From Pseudomonas viridiflava (lineage in GTDB: Bacteria; Pseudomonadota; Gammaproteobacteria; Pseudomonadales; Pseudomonadaceae), in contig NZ_UTBZ01000012.1 of the NCBI RefSeq assembly GCF_900580865.1, positions 1-64,000 of the forward strand: DNA of 64,000 nucleotides, written 5' to 3'. Positions 57,722 to 64,000 of this stretch are shown in pieces. Positions within the stretch are counted from its first letter, which is position 1, and each line of letters begins with the position of its first letter. The translations under genes and the position numbers were made by a program. Below the pieces are notes generated by a model, which saw only the letters and a list, made by a program, of their open reading frames with translations, had not been told where the DNA came from and did no database searches.

Positions 57722-59071
57722 TCAATCTCCCTTGGGCAGCTCAATCACAAACCGCGTCCATCCCGCTTCGGATTCGCAATGAATCTGCCCGCCATGGGCA
57801 CGGATGATCGACTGAGTAATCGCCAACCCCAGCCCCGCATGCTCACTGCTGCCTTCCTGTCGCGCCGGATCGGCCCGATAAAACCGGTCAAACAGCCGTG
57901 GCAACAACTCCGCAGAAATCCCTTCGCCACTGTTCTCGACTGAAATGCATACCGCGTTCGGTTGATCAACAATCCGCAAGCTCACATAGCCCTCAGCCGA
58001 GGTAAACCGCAGCGCGTTATCGAGCAAATTCGATAAGGCCCGGCGCAACATACTGCGATCACCCTTGATCCGCGCATCGCCCTCACGACTCAACTTGACC
58101 CCGGCGTCCTCCGCCAGCGGCGCAAAAAACTCCAGTAACACATCAGTTTCATCCGCCAGTTCGAGCGGTTCACGCTTGGGCGTCAGCAAACCGTGGTCAG
58201 CCTTGGCCAGATACAACATGTCGTTGACCAGTTGCGCCATCCACTGCAGTTCTTCGAGGTTGCTGTGCAGCGCTTCGCGGTAATCCTCGATCGGCCGTGG
58301 GCGGGTGAGGGTGACCTGAGTGTGGGTCAGCAGGTTCGACAGCGGGGTACGCAGTTCGTGGGCGATGTCGGCGGAAAACGCCGAGAGGCGCTGAAACGAG
58401 TCGTCGAGACGTGCGAGCATGGCGTTGAAGCTGTGGGCCATTTCCGCAAGCTCGGGCGGTATTTGCGCTTCCGGCAGTCGGGCATTCAACGATTGCGCAG
58501 AAATCCCACGAGCGACAGCGCTCATGCGTCGCAATGGCCGTAAGCCGCTGCGTGCAGCCCAGGCGCCGAGCAACGCCGTCGCCAGCGCTGACAACCCAAC
58601 CGTCAGCCAGATCAGATGCTGCATGCGTTGCAGGAAATGCTGGTGATGGGTGATGTCCAGCAGCAAGGTCAATTGCGGCGAATCGGTTTGGTCCGGGTAG
58701 AGCGGGGCATTGAGCACGCGATAGTCGGTGCCGTCGTGACTCACGGTCGACAGACCGGATTCTGGCGGCAAATCCTGGGGAATCTGCGTCGAACTGTCGT
58801 ACCAGCGTTGGCCGTCACTGCCAGTGATGCGCAGCGACAGATCGGCCTGACGACTCAGTTCATCCGCCAGCCGCGCCTCACGTTGAGCGGGTTGAACATC
58901 CTGCAAGGCGCGGCGCAGGCCGATCAGTTTGCCGTCCAGTTGCTGTTGGTCGAGTTCGATGAAGTGCGCCTCGCTGGCGCGGTTGAACAACACCCCGGCG
59001 AACAGCGAAACCACAGCGGTGCAAGCGGCAAACAACAAGGCCAGACGCGAACTCAATGACAAACGACGCAT
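57722..59071 (-). CDS. Heavy-metal sensor histidine kinase (CopS/CusS type)
   Basis: 449 residues. Two membrane helices (LSSRLALLFAACTAVVSLFA near residue 10-30; LIWLTVGLSALATALLGAWA near 150-170) enclose a periplasmic sensor. HAMP follows, then HisKA with the phosphorylated His in DIAHELRTPLSNLL near 237, N box NLLDNALRF, and G boxes ENSGEGISAEL and GLGLAITQSI. The periplasmic part has no obvious Met/His cluster. Its ATG overlaps the regulator stop by one base (TGATG), so the two are coupled. Copper is inferred from the cupredoxin gene and the upstream box. Confidence 0.9.
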   Translation of the reverse strand: MRRLSLSSRLALLFAACTAVVSLFAGVLFNRASEAHFIELDQQQLDGKLIGLRRALQDVQPAQREARLADELSRQADLSLRITGSDGQRWYDSSTQIPQDLPPESGLSTVSHDGTDYRVLNAPLYPDQTDSPQLTLLLDITHHQHFLQRMQHLIWLTVGLSALATALLGAWAARSGLRPLRRMSAVARGISAQSLNARLPEAQIPPELAEMAHSFNAMLARLDDSFQRLSAFSADIAHELRTPLSNLLTHTQVTLTRPRPIEDYREALHSNLEELQWMAQLVNDMLYLAKADHGLLTPKREPLELADETDVLLEFFAPLAEDAGVKLSREGDARIKGDRSMLRRALSNLLDNALRFTSAEGYVSLRIVDQPNAVCISVENSGEGISAELLPRLFDRFYRADPARQEGSSEHAGLGLAITQSIIRAHGGQIHCESEAGWTRFVIELPKGD

Positions 59072-59751
59072 CAGGCGCCACGCTCTTCGAGCACGTAACC
59101 CATGCCACGCACGGTGTGGATCAGTTTATTGGGGAATTCGTCGTCGATCTTCAGGCGTAAACGCCGGATCGCGACTTCGATGACATTGGTATCGCTGTCG
59201 AAATTCATGTCCCAGACTTGCGAGGCGATCAGCGATTTCGGCAGAACTTCACCCTGGCGGCGCAGAAGCATTTCCAATAGTGCGAATTCTTTGGCGGTCA
59301 GGTCGATGCGCTGGCCACTGCGCTCGACCCGACGACGGATCAGGTCCAGACGCAGGTCGGCCAGCTGCAGACTGGTTTCCTGCGGTGTTGCGCTGCCGCG
59401 ACGCAACAGGCTGCGCACCCGCGCCAGCAGTTCGGAGAAAGCGAAGGGCTTGACCAGATAGTCGTCGGCACCGAGTTCGAGGCCATGAACCCTGTCTTCC
59501 ACGGCGTCTTTGGCCGTGAGAAAAAGTACCGGCGTATCCAGCCCGGCGCTGCGCACTGCGTGCAGAATCTGCCAGCCACTGCGACCGGGCAGCATCACGT
59601 CAAGGATCAGCAGCGCATAATCACCGCTCAGCGCCAGTTGCTGACCGCTGTCGCCGTCGGCCACCAGTTCCGTGTTGAACCCAGCCTCGGTCAGGCCCTG
59701 GCGCAGGTAATGGCCGGTTTTCGCTTGGTCTTCAACGATCAACAGTTTCAT
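59071..59751 (-). CDS. Heavy-metal response regulator (CopR/CusR type)
   Basis: 226 residues. OmpR/PhoB family: receiver with acidic pocket MKLLIVEDQ, phosphorylated Asp near 51 in [12 protein letters not shown], Lys in [14 protein letters not shown]; winged helix in the C-terminus ([38 protein letters not shown]). The sequence [18 protein letters not shown] is that of the CusR/CopR/IrlR group. The ATG at 59751 is the family start; the 24-codon extension is dismissed. Divergent from the cupredoxin gene over a Cop-type box. Confidence 0.92.
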   Translation of the reverse strand: MKLLIVEDQAKTGHYLRQGLTEAGFNTELVADGDSGQQLALSGDYALLILDVMLPGRSGWQILHAVRSAGLDTPVLFLTAKDAVEDRVHGLELGADDYLVKPFAFSELLARVRSLLRRGSATPQETSLQLADLRLDLIRRRVERSGQRIDLTAKEFALLEMLLRRQGEVLPKSLIASQVWDMNFDSDTNVIEVAIRRLRLKIDDEFPNKLIHTVRGMGYVLEERGA

Positions 59752-59825
59752 GGGCGACTCGGGTGGGTTCGGGGGGTGTAGAAACGAAAGCTTTATACCG
59801 TGAGCGCAGGCGACAAACGCCAACC

Positions 59826-59840
59826 TGACAAAGTTGTAAT
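59826..59840. promoter_or_regulatory. CusR/CopR-type operator
   Basis: TGACAA-AG-TTGTAAT differs by one base from the CusR/CopR box TGACAA-NN-TTGTCAT. It lies in the gap between the divergent regulator and cupredoxin genes. A second TGTCAG is nearby. Confidence 0.7.
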
Positions 59841-59917
59841 CTGCCTGTCAGCTAGATGCCAGCGCAGGCCGGCTAAAGTTTCCCACAGGCTGAACCTTAT
59901 CTTGTTGGAGAGCGACC

Positions 59918-60445
59918 ATGTTTTTACGCAAATCCCTGGCCTTCTGTTTGTTGGCAATGAGTTCGTCGGCGTTTGCAGCTCCCGCGCACACCTATGACTT
60001 CGGCCAGCCGGCGCCTGCAGCCAAAGCCTCGCGCAGCATTGAAGTGGTGCTGAACGACATGTCGTTCGACCCCAAGGCGATTCAGGTCAAGGCCGGTGAG
60101 ACCGTTCGTTTTGTGCTGGTGAATAAAGGCCAGTTGTTGCACGAATTCAACCTCGGTGACGCGGCGATGCATGCCAAGCATCAGCAGGAAATGTTGCAGA
60201 TGCAGCAAAGCGGCATGCTCACGCCTACCGGCATGAAGGAAATGTCCCACGATATGGCCGGCATGGATCACGCAGCGATGGGCCATGGCATGAAGCACGA
60301 TGATCCGAACAGCGTGTTGGTCGAGCCGGGTAAAACTGCCGAGTTGACCTGGACCTTCAGCAAGGCCACCAGTCTGGAATTCGCCTGCAATATTCCCGGG
60401 CATTATCAGGCGGGCATGGTCGGCAAACTGACTGTCAGTCAGTAA
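59918..60445 (+). CDS. Periplasmic cupredoxin with Met/His-rich insert
   Basis: 175 residues. Signal peptide MFLRKSLAFCLLAMSSSAFA. Copper site: His in LLHEFNLG near 79, and Cys, His, Met in FACNIPGHYQAGM near 157-167, a type 1 set. Between them is a long insert (about 85-125) with many Met and His, such as MSHDMAGMDHAAMGHGM, which should bind further Cu(I). Such proteins take part in periplasmic copper tolerance. Placed opposite a CopRS-type system and behind its operator. Alternative: an electron carrier; the insert argues for copper handling. Confidence 0.9.
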   Translation: MFLRKSLAFCLLAMSSSAFAAPAHTYDFGQPAPAAKASRSIEVVLNDMSFDPKAIQVKAGETVRFVLVNKGQLLHEFNLGDAAMHAKHQQEMLQMQQSGMLTPTGMKEMSHDMAGMDHAAMGHGMKHDDPNSVLVEPGKTAELTWTFSKATSLEFACNIPGHYQAGMVGKLTVSQ

Positions 60446-60506
60446 GCACTCAAAGGCGCGAGCAAAGGCTGGTAGAATCCGCTGATTATTCAGTCAGGTT
60501 TCCGCC

Positions 60507-61337
60507 ATGCATCCCGCAGCCGAACATTCGCCGCTGGGCAAATCCAGCGAATACATCGCCACGTACACGCCGTCCCTGCTGTTCCCGATTCCGCGCACCG
60601 CGAAATGGGCCGAGCTGGGTCTGACCGCCGAAACCCTGCCGTATAAAGGTGTGGATTTCTGGAACTGCTTCGAGCTGTCGTGGCTGCTGCCGTCGGGTAA
60701 ACCGGTGGTGGCGATCGGCGAGTTCAGCATCCCGGCGGATTCGCCGAACATCATCGAATCGAAGTCGTTCAAGTTGTATCTGAACTCGCTGAACCAGACC
60801 GCGTTTGCCGACGTCACTTCGTTGGAAGCAACGCTGGTCAAGGACCTTTCTGCTGCTGCCGGCAAGCCGGTGGGCGTGCGGGTACGCAGCCTGAAAGACG
60901 TGGAAGCGGAAGGCGTTGTGGCGTTGCCGGGCGTGTGCATCGATGATCTGGATATCAGCGTGAGCAACTATGAACATCCGCGCCCGGAACTGCTGCGTTG
61001 CGATGAATCGCGGATTGTTGAAGAGACGGTGTATAGCCATCTGCTCAAATCCAACTGCCCGGTGACCAGCCAGCCAGACTGGGGCACAGTGGTGGTGGAA
61101 TATTGTGGCTCGGCGCTGGATCATGCGAGCCTGCTCGAATACATCGTCAGCTTCCGTCAGCACTCGGACTTCCATGAGCAGTGTGTGGAGCGGATTTTTC
61201 TTGATCTGCAGCGGTTGCTGAAACCAGAGAAGCTGACGGTGTTTGCACGTTACGTGCGTCGCGGCGGACTGGACATCAACCCGTATCGCAGCACCGAAAG
61301 CGTACAGCTGCCGAATCACCGCCTCGTGCGTCAATAA
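60507..61337 (+). CDS. queF: NADPH-dependent 7-cyano-7-deazaguanine reductase
   Basis: 276 residues, the long bimodular (YqeK/E. coli type) QueF. Reduces preQ0 to preQ1 in queuosine synthesis. The QueF motif [15 protein letters not shown] lies near residue 88; the active Cys in [13 protein letters not shown] near 183 with Asp two turns on; [10 protein letters not shown] follows. No preQ1 riboswitch is visible ahead of it. Single gene ending in a REP pair and terminator. Confidence 0.97.
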   Translation: MHPAAEHSPLGKSSEYIATYTPSLLFPIPRTAKWAELGLTAETLPYKGVDFWNCFELSWLLPSGKPVVAIGEFSIPADSPNIIESKSFKLYLNSLNQTAFADVTSLEATLVKDLSAAAGKPVGVRVRSLKDVEAEGVVALPGVCIDDLDISVSNYEHPRPELLRCDESRIVEETVYSHLLKSNCPVTSQPDWGTVVVEYCGSALDHASLLEYIVSFRQHSDFHEQCVERIFLDLQRLLKPEKLTVFARYVRRGGLDINPYRSTESVQLPNHRLVRQ

Positions 61338-61361
61338 AGACCCGGAATGTGCGATATCCAA

Positions 61362-61451
61362 TGTGGGAGCGAGCCTGCTCGCGAATACGGTGTGTCAGTC
61401 AAGGATGATGTCGATTGACACGACGCCTTCGCGAGCAGGCTCGCTCCCACA
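61362..61451. repeat. REP pair after queF
   Basis: TGTGGGAGCGAGCCTGCTCG and CGAGCAGGCTCGCTCCCACA inverted around 50 bases. Confidence 0.92.
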
Positions 61452-61479
61452 GGAGACGGTGTTTCCAGTTGTAGAAATG

Positions 61480-61512
61480 AAAAAGCCCTGCCAGTGATGG
61501 CAGGGCTTTTTT
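61480..61512. terminator. Bidirectional terminator between queF and the DUF4404 gene
   Basis: AAAAAGCCCTGCC-AGTGAT-GGCAGGGCTTTTTT, symmetric. Confidence 0.93.
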
Positions 61513-61526
61513 GTATGGCGGGGGAA

Positions 61527-61790
61527 TCAGATCCCCATGCTGCCCAGCGCGTTGACGATATTGCGCAGGGTGCCGGCAATCGCTGGGTGTTCGACTTCGA
61601 AGCGTTCAACCGCCAGATTCACGCCATCGGCAATGCTGGCGTCTTGCGTAGCGTTTTCCAGTTGAATTTCGGATTCAATTTGCGCCATCAGCACACGCAG
61701 GTCTTCACGTTCGACTTCCGACAGCGGTGGATTCTGCTCCAGTTGCTCGCGCAGGGCATTCAGCTGTTTTTGCAGTTCTTGGGCGGGCAT
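61527..61790 (-). CDS. DUF4404 family protein
   Basis: 87 residues, all-helical: LQKQLNALREQLEQNPPLS is an amphipathic first helix, then LRVLMAQIESEIQLE and the conserved end HPAIAGTLRNIVNALGSMGI, typical of DUF4404. No signal peptide. Function unknown. The gap to the upstream HAD-like gene is about 110 bases, so separate transcription is likely. Confidence 0.87.
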   Translation of the reverse strand: MPAQELQKQLNALREQLEQNPPLSEVEREDLRVLMAQIESEIQLENATQDASIADGVNLAVERFEVEHPAIAGTLRNIVNALGSMGI

Positions 61791-61898
61791 GGTGTTTTCC
61801 TTTTATCAATAGGCACTGGCATTGACCGCAGCCGCGCGCCAAAGGTCTATGGCTGACCTTTAGATTAATCCACTCCCGGCAAACCTGCATGATCCCGA

Positions 61899-62519
61899 TC
61901 AGGGCTTTTCGCCTTTGAGCCGGCGCAGGCTGATGTCCGCCAGGCAGGTGTCGAGTTCGCCCAGATGATCGATCACCGAATGCACGCCCAGCCCGAATAA
62001 CTGCACGGTGGCCTTGGCCCGCAACTGTTCGCGTTCTTTCTGGCTCAAGGCTTGCCATTCTCCCGGTGCCAAGCCGCACAGCGAGCCGCAGGAGGCGAGG
62101 CCGATGGTCCACAGCCCGGCGTTCAGGCCGGCCTGCAGCAGGCGCGGTTCGCCACTGACCAGCACGCAGCCGTCCAGACAACCGACGTTCAGGTCCATCA
62201 AGGCTTGCCAGCAGGCATTCGGCGCAGGCCATGGATTGATTGTTGCTGAATGTTGCGCAGGTTTGATCGACGCCGGCAGTGAGGCCGACAACGATTGGGC
62301 GAGGGCAGGGGGCAGTTCATCCAGCCAGGCGCAGGGTATCTGCCGACGCTGCAAACTGTGCAGACTGTCGAGAGCGCCCGGCGTGGCCTCTGCATGCTCG
62401 GGCAAGGCGATCGTCTGTTGCCGGGCGCGAGCACCGAAATCCACCAGACAACCGCTGAGTCCAAACAGTACGGCCGTCAGGCTCGGCGCGGCGACGGGCA
62501 AGGTTTCGGCGTGTGTCAT
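61899..62519 (-). CDS. HAD-like protein related to PhnX, catalytic residues lost
   Basis: 206 residues. Overall it follows phosphonoacetaldehyde hydrolase (HAD, PhnX): the N-terminal strand VLFGLSGCLVDFGARA, the cap-like region, AGLNAGLWTIGLASCGSLCGL, and the end HSVIDHLGELDTCLADISLR. In HAD enzymes the first strand must carry DxDGT or, in PhnX, DWAGT; here it reads FGLSGCL, so the nucleophile Asp and the second acid are both gone. The late acid motif is SGEPRLL in place of GDT. A phosphatase or phosphonatase reaction is therefore very unlikely; a binding or regulatory role is possible. No phosphonate genes are nearby. Confidence 0.8.
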   Translation of the reverse strand: MTHAETLPVAAPSLTAVLFGLSGCLVDFGARARQQTIALPEHAEATPGALDSLHSLQRRQIPCAWLDELPPALAQSLSASLPASIKPAQHSATINPWPAPNACWQALMDLNVGCLDGCVLVSGEPRLLQAGLNAGLWTIGLASCGSLCGLAPGEWQALSQKEREQLRAKATVQLFGLGVHSVIDHLGELDTCLADISLRRLKGEKP

Positions 62520-62652
62520 GGCAGCGTCCCTGAAATAGCGATAAGGCTAGTCACTCCAGGTGACAGTTGCGTGACGGCTATGTGAAACACGGTGTGGGAG
62601 GCGTCCTACAACTTTGCACAATTGGCCGACTGTCCAAAAGGCCTTTTGCGCT

Positions 62653-62658
62653 TATACT
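62653..62658 (+). promoter_or_regulatory. -10 element of mlaA
   Basis: TATACT about 60 bases before the mlaA ATG, in a gap with no other rightward gene. The -35 is not clear. Confidence 0.45.
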
Positions 62659-62717
62659 AGCGGCCTTAATGCCCGGGCCCCGATGTCCGCGACAGTACAA
62701 ATCCAAGGAGTTTTTCT

Positions 62718-63407
62718 ATGCGCTGGAGCTACCCGCTCGCTCAGCTAAGTGTATGTGCCGGCCTGTTGCTGGCGCCGTTCGCCACTCAGGCGGCAACTGA
62801 AGAAGACCCTTGGGAAAGCGTCAACCGCCCGATTTTCCAGTTCAACGACTTCGTTGACACTTACGCGCTGAAGCCACTGGCCCAGGGCTATGAGTTTGTC
62901 ACGCCGCAGTTCCTTGAAGACGGCATCCACAACATGTTCCGCAACGTCGGTGACGTCACCAACCTTGCCAACAATATCCTGCAGGCCAAACCGGCTGCTG
63001 CTGGCGTCGACACTGCCCGCCTGATCTTCAACACCACGTTCGGTCTGCTCGGTTTCTTCGATGTCGGCACCAAGATGGGCCTGAACCGCAGCGACGAAGA
63101 CTTCGGTCAGACCCTCGGTTACTGGGGCGTGGGCAGCGGTCCGTACGTGATGCTGCCGCTGATGGGGCCGAGCACGTTGCGCGATGCGCCTTCCAAGTAC
63201 GTCGACAGCTACACCGGTATGTACCGCTACATCGACCACGTGCCTACGCGTAACTCGATCTTCGGTCTGAACATCGTCGACACCCGCGCCAGCCTGCTGT
63301 CGAGCGAGAAGCTGATCAGCGGCGACAAGTACACCTTCATCCGCAACGCTTACTTGCAGAACCGCGAGTTCAAAGTGAAGGATGGCCAGGTCGAAGACGA
63401 TTTTTAA
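62718..63407 (+). CDS. mlaA: MlaA/VacJ family outer-membrane lipid asymmetry protein
   Basis: 229 residues. Removes phospholipid from the outer leaflet and hands it to MlaC. Family motifs: DPWESVNRPIFQFNDFVDTY, NLANNILQAKP, FNTTFGLLGFFDVGTKMGL, FGQTLGYWGVGSGPYVMLPL, and GPSTLRD. AAGGAG lies nine bases before the ATG. The signal region is MRWSYPLAQLSVCAGLLLAP, with a peptidase I-like site ATQA-A. The only cysteine (LSVC) does not fit a lipobox because Val precedes it. So this copy is probably not lipidated, unlike E. coli MlaA. Closed by a terminator. Confidence 0.93.
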   Translation: MRWSYPLAQLSVCAGLLLAPFATQAATEEDPWESVNRPIFQFNDFVDTYALKPLAQGYEFVTPQFLEDGIHNMFRNVGDVTNLANNILQAKPAAAGVDTARLIFNTTFGLLGFFDVGTKMGLNRSDEDFGQTLGYWGVGSGPYVMLPLMGPSTLRDAPSKYVDSYTGMYRYIDHVPTRNSIFGLNIVDTRASLLSSEKLISGDKYTFIRNAYLQNREFKVKDGQVEDDF

Positions 63408-63424
63408 TCTCGACCGGTAAAAAC

Positions 63425-63450
63425 AAGGCGACCTCAGGGTCGCCTTTTTT
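63425..63450 (+). terminator. Terminator of mlaA
   Basis: AAGGCGACC-TCAG-GGTCGCCTTTTTT. Confidence 0.93.
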
Positions 63451-63458
63451 GTGTGTGG

Positions 63459-63758
63459 CTATTTCATCTTGAGGATGGTCAGGCCGAGTTTCTGGCTGCC
63501 ACCATCCTGTGCCCTGACCCAGACCACTTCGGTCTCGGCTTCAAGTCCGCTGAGCGCCGCGTGTTCGGAGTCGATGCGCACACTCAAACGGTCGCCGACC
63601 GCGAACTGGCGCGGCGCTTCGACCTGCATGCCACTGCTGGAGAGATCGATGCACACCCCTGAAACCTCATCCCCTTCATGAATCAACACGACATCGGCAT
63701 CGACCCGCATGCGGATGAAATCGCGCTTTTCGCTGTAGTCCCGACCGGTTTGACTCAT
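63459..63758 (-). CDS. PilZ-domain protein, c-di-GMP-binding type (99 aa)
   Basis: 99 residues, a stand-alone PilZ domain. Has both c-di-GMP contacts: SEKRDFIRMRVDADV (R-x3-R) near residues 9-16 and CIDLSSSGMQVEA (DxSxxG) near 37-42. The ATG at 63758 has AAGGA seven bases ahead; the 25-codon extension is not needed. Should act as a c-di-GMP receptor in the cytosol; partner unknown. Convergent with mlaA. Confidence 0.92.
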   Translation of the reverse strand: MSQTGRDYSEKRDFIRMRVDADVVLIHEGDEVSGVCIDLSSSGMQVEAPRQFAVGDRLSVRIDSEHAALSGLEAETEVVWVRAQDGGSQKLGLTILKMK

Positions 63759-64000
63759 AGGTTCGTCCTTCCATTGGGTTACGGTTTGAGCTGTTCTTAT
63801 AACTCTCGGTGATTTGACAAGTAAAGTCGTCAAGCGACCATCGGCGCATGCTTGAAACGCTCTGCGGATGGGAGTACCGTCTGCGCCTTAGAAGGGCACC
63901 TCTGGTGTAACCGCGTTTGCAGTCAATGCTCGAAAGCGGTGCAACAGAGAGGCTAGAAAGCGAATCCAGTAGTCTGCGCAGGGCCCGATGCCCCGCCAAC
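63759..64000. other. Window end, no gene recognised
   Basis: The upstream region of the PilZ gene and the last 240 bases. Short frames are present, but none has convincing composition or a start site. A gene may begin beyond the window. Confidence 0.5.

Noticed and set aside
60446..60506. preQ1 riboswitch before queF
   Set aside because: Only about 60 bases separate the genes and no aptamer-like stem with an A-rich tail is visible.

Overview
The window reads as chromosomal core DNA of a GC-rich gammaproteobacterium, almost certainly a fluorescent Pseudomonas (P. fluorescens group). Three things support this. Protein sequences such as FadAB, LexA, PsrA, Sth and MrdA have Pseudomonas character. 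The gene order slt / uup / usp / fadBA / topA / sulA-lexA / psrA / nagZ / MTIP / mfd / gap / apbE / sth / PilZ / lolCDE matches, from memory, the order in P. aeruginosa. Repeats carrying the GAGCGAGC-CTGCTCGC core, and a second family with a GTAGGAGCTGCCG core, lie between genes throughout. The window opens in the 3' end of a 5S rRNA gene.

Layout. 1-2.3 kb: end of an rRNA operon and a solo mrdA (PBP2). 2.3-8.3 kb: accessory genes, including a lipoprotein, a DUF2975/XRE pair, a divergent nitroreductase/MerR pair, an LprI-like protein, an ADP-ribosylglycohydrolase, and an overlapping SRPBCC/phosphotransferase pair. 8.4 kb: an Rsm-type regulatory RNA, most likely rsmX, with a GacA-type upstream site. 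8.6-16.3 kb: acnA, rlmM, tusA, a MATE exporter, pdxB and a small conserved protein. 16.5-24.7 kb: an ABC exporter, a class II Fic protein, slt, uup, a universal stress protein and a small membrane protein. 25.2-33.9 kb: fadBA, a DUF1653 protein, topA, two small conserved proteins, and lexA-sulA behind tandem SOS boxes. 34-43 kb: psrA with an operator-promoter overlap, nagZ, MTIP, and two convergent SWIM/SNF2 ATPase paralogues. 43-53 kb: CsiV-family gene, mfd, gap with a long N-terminal extension, an MHS transporter, apbE without nqr genes, and sth. 53-64 kb: GDPD and PilZ genes, lolCDE, a copper-type two-component system divergent from a cupredoxin, queF, DUF4404, a decayed PhnX-like HAD protein, mlaA and a second PilZ protein.

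How the genes work together. Fatty acid use links psrA (repressor) to fadBA (beta-oxidation), feeding acnA in the TCA cycle, with sth balancing NADPH/NADH. Envelope upkeep is covered by mrdA, slt, nagZ, lolCDE and mlaA. DNA topology, repair and SOS are covered by topA, mfd, lexA and sulA. Metal response is covered by the two-component system and cupredoxin.

The least explained items are the paired SNF2 genes hanging at the tails of two conserved operons, the decayed HAD protein, the GAPDH N-terminal extension, a terminator between lolD and lolE, an orphan leftward terminator upstream of fadB, and a 37-codon frame overlapping the nagZ start. I did not find a convincing new defence or mobile system.
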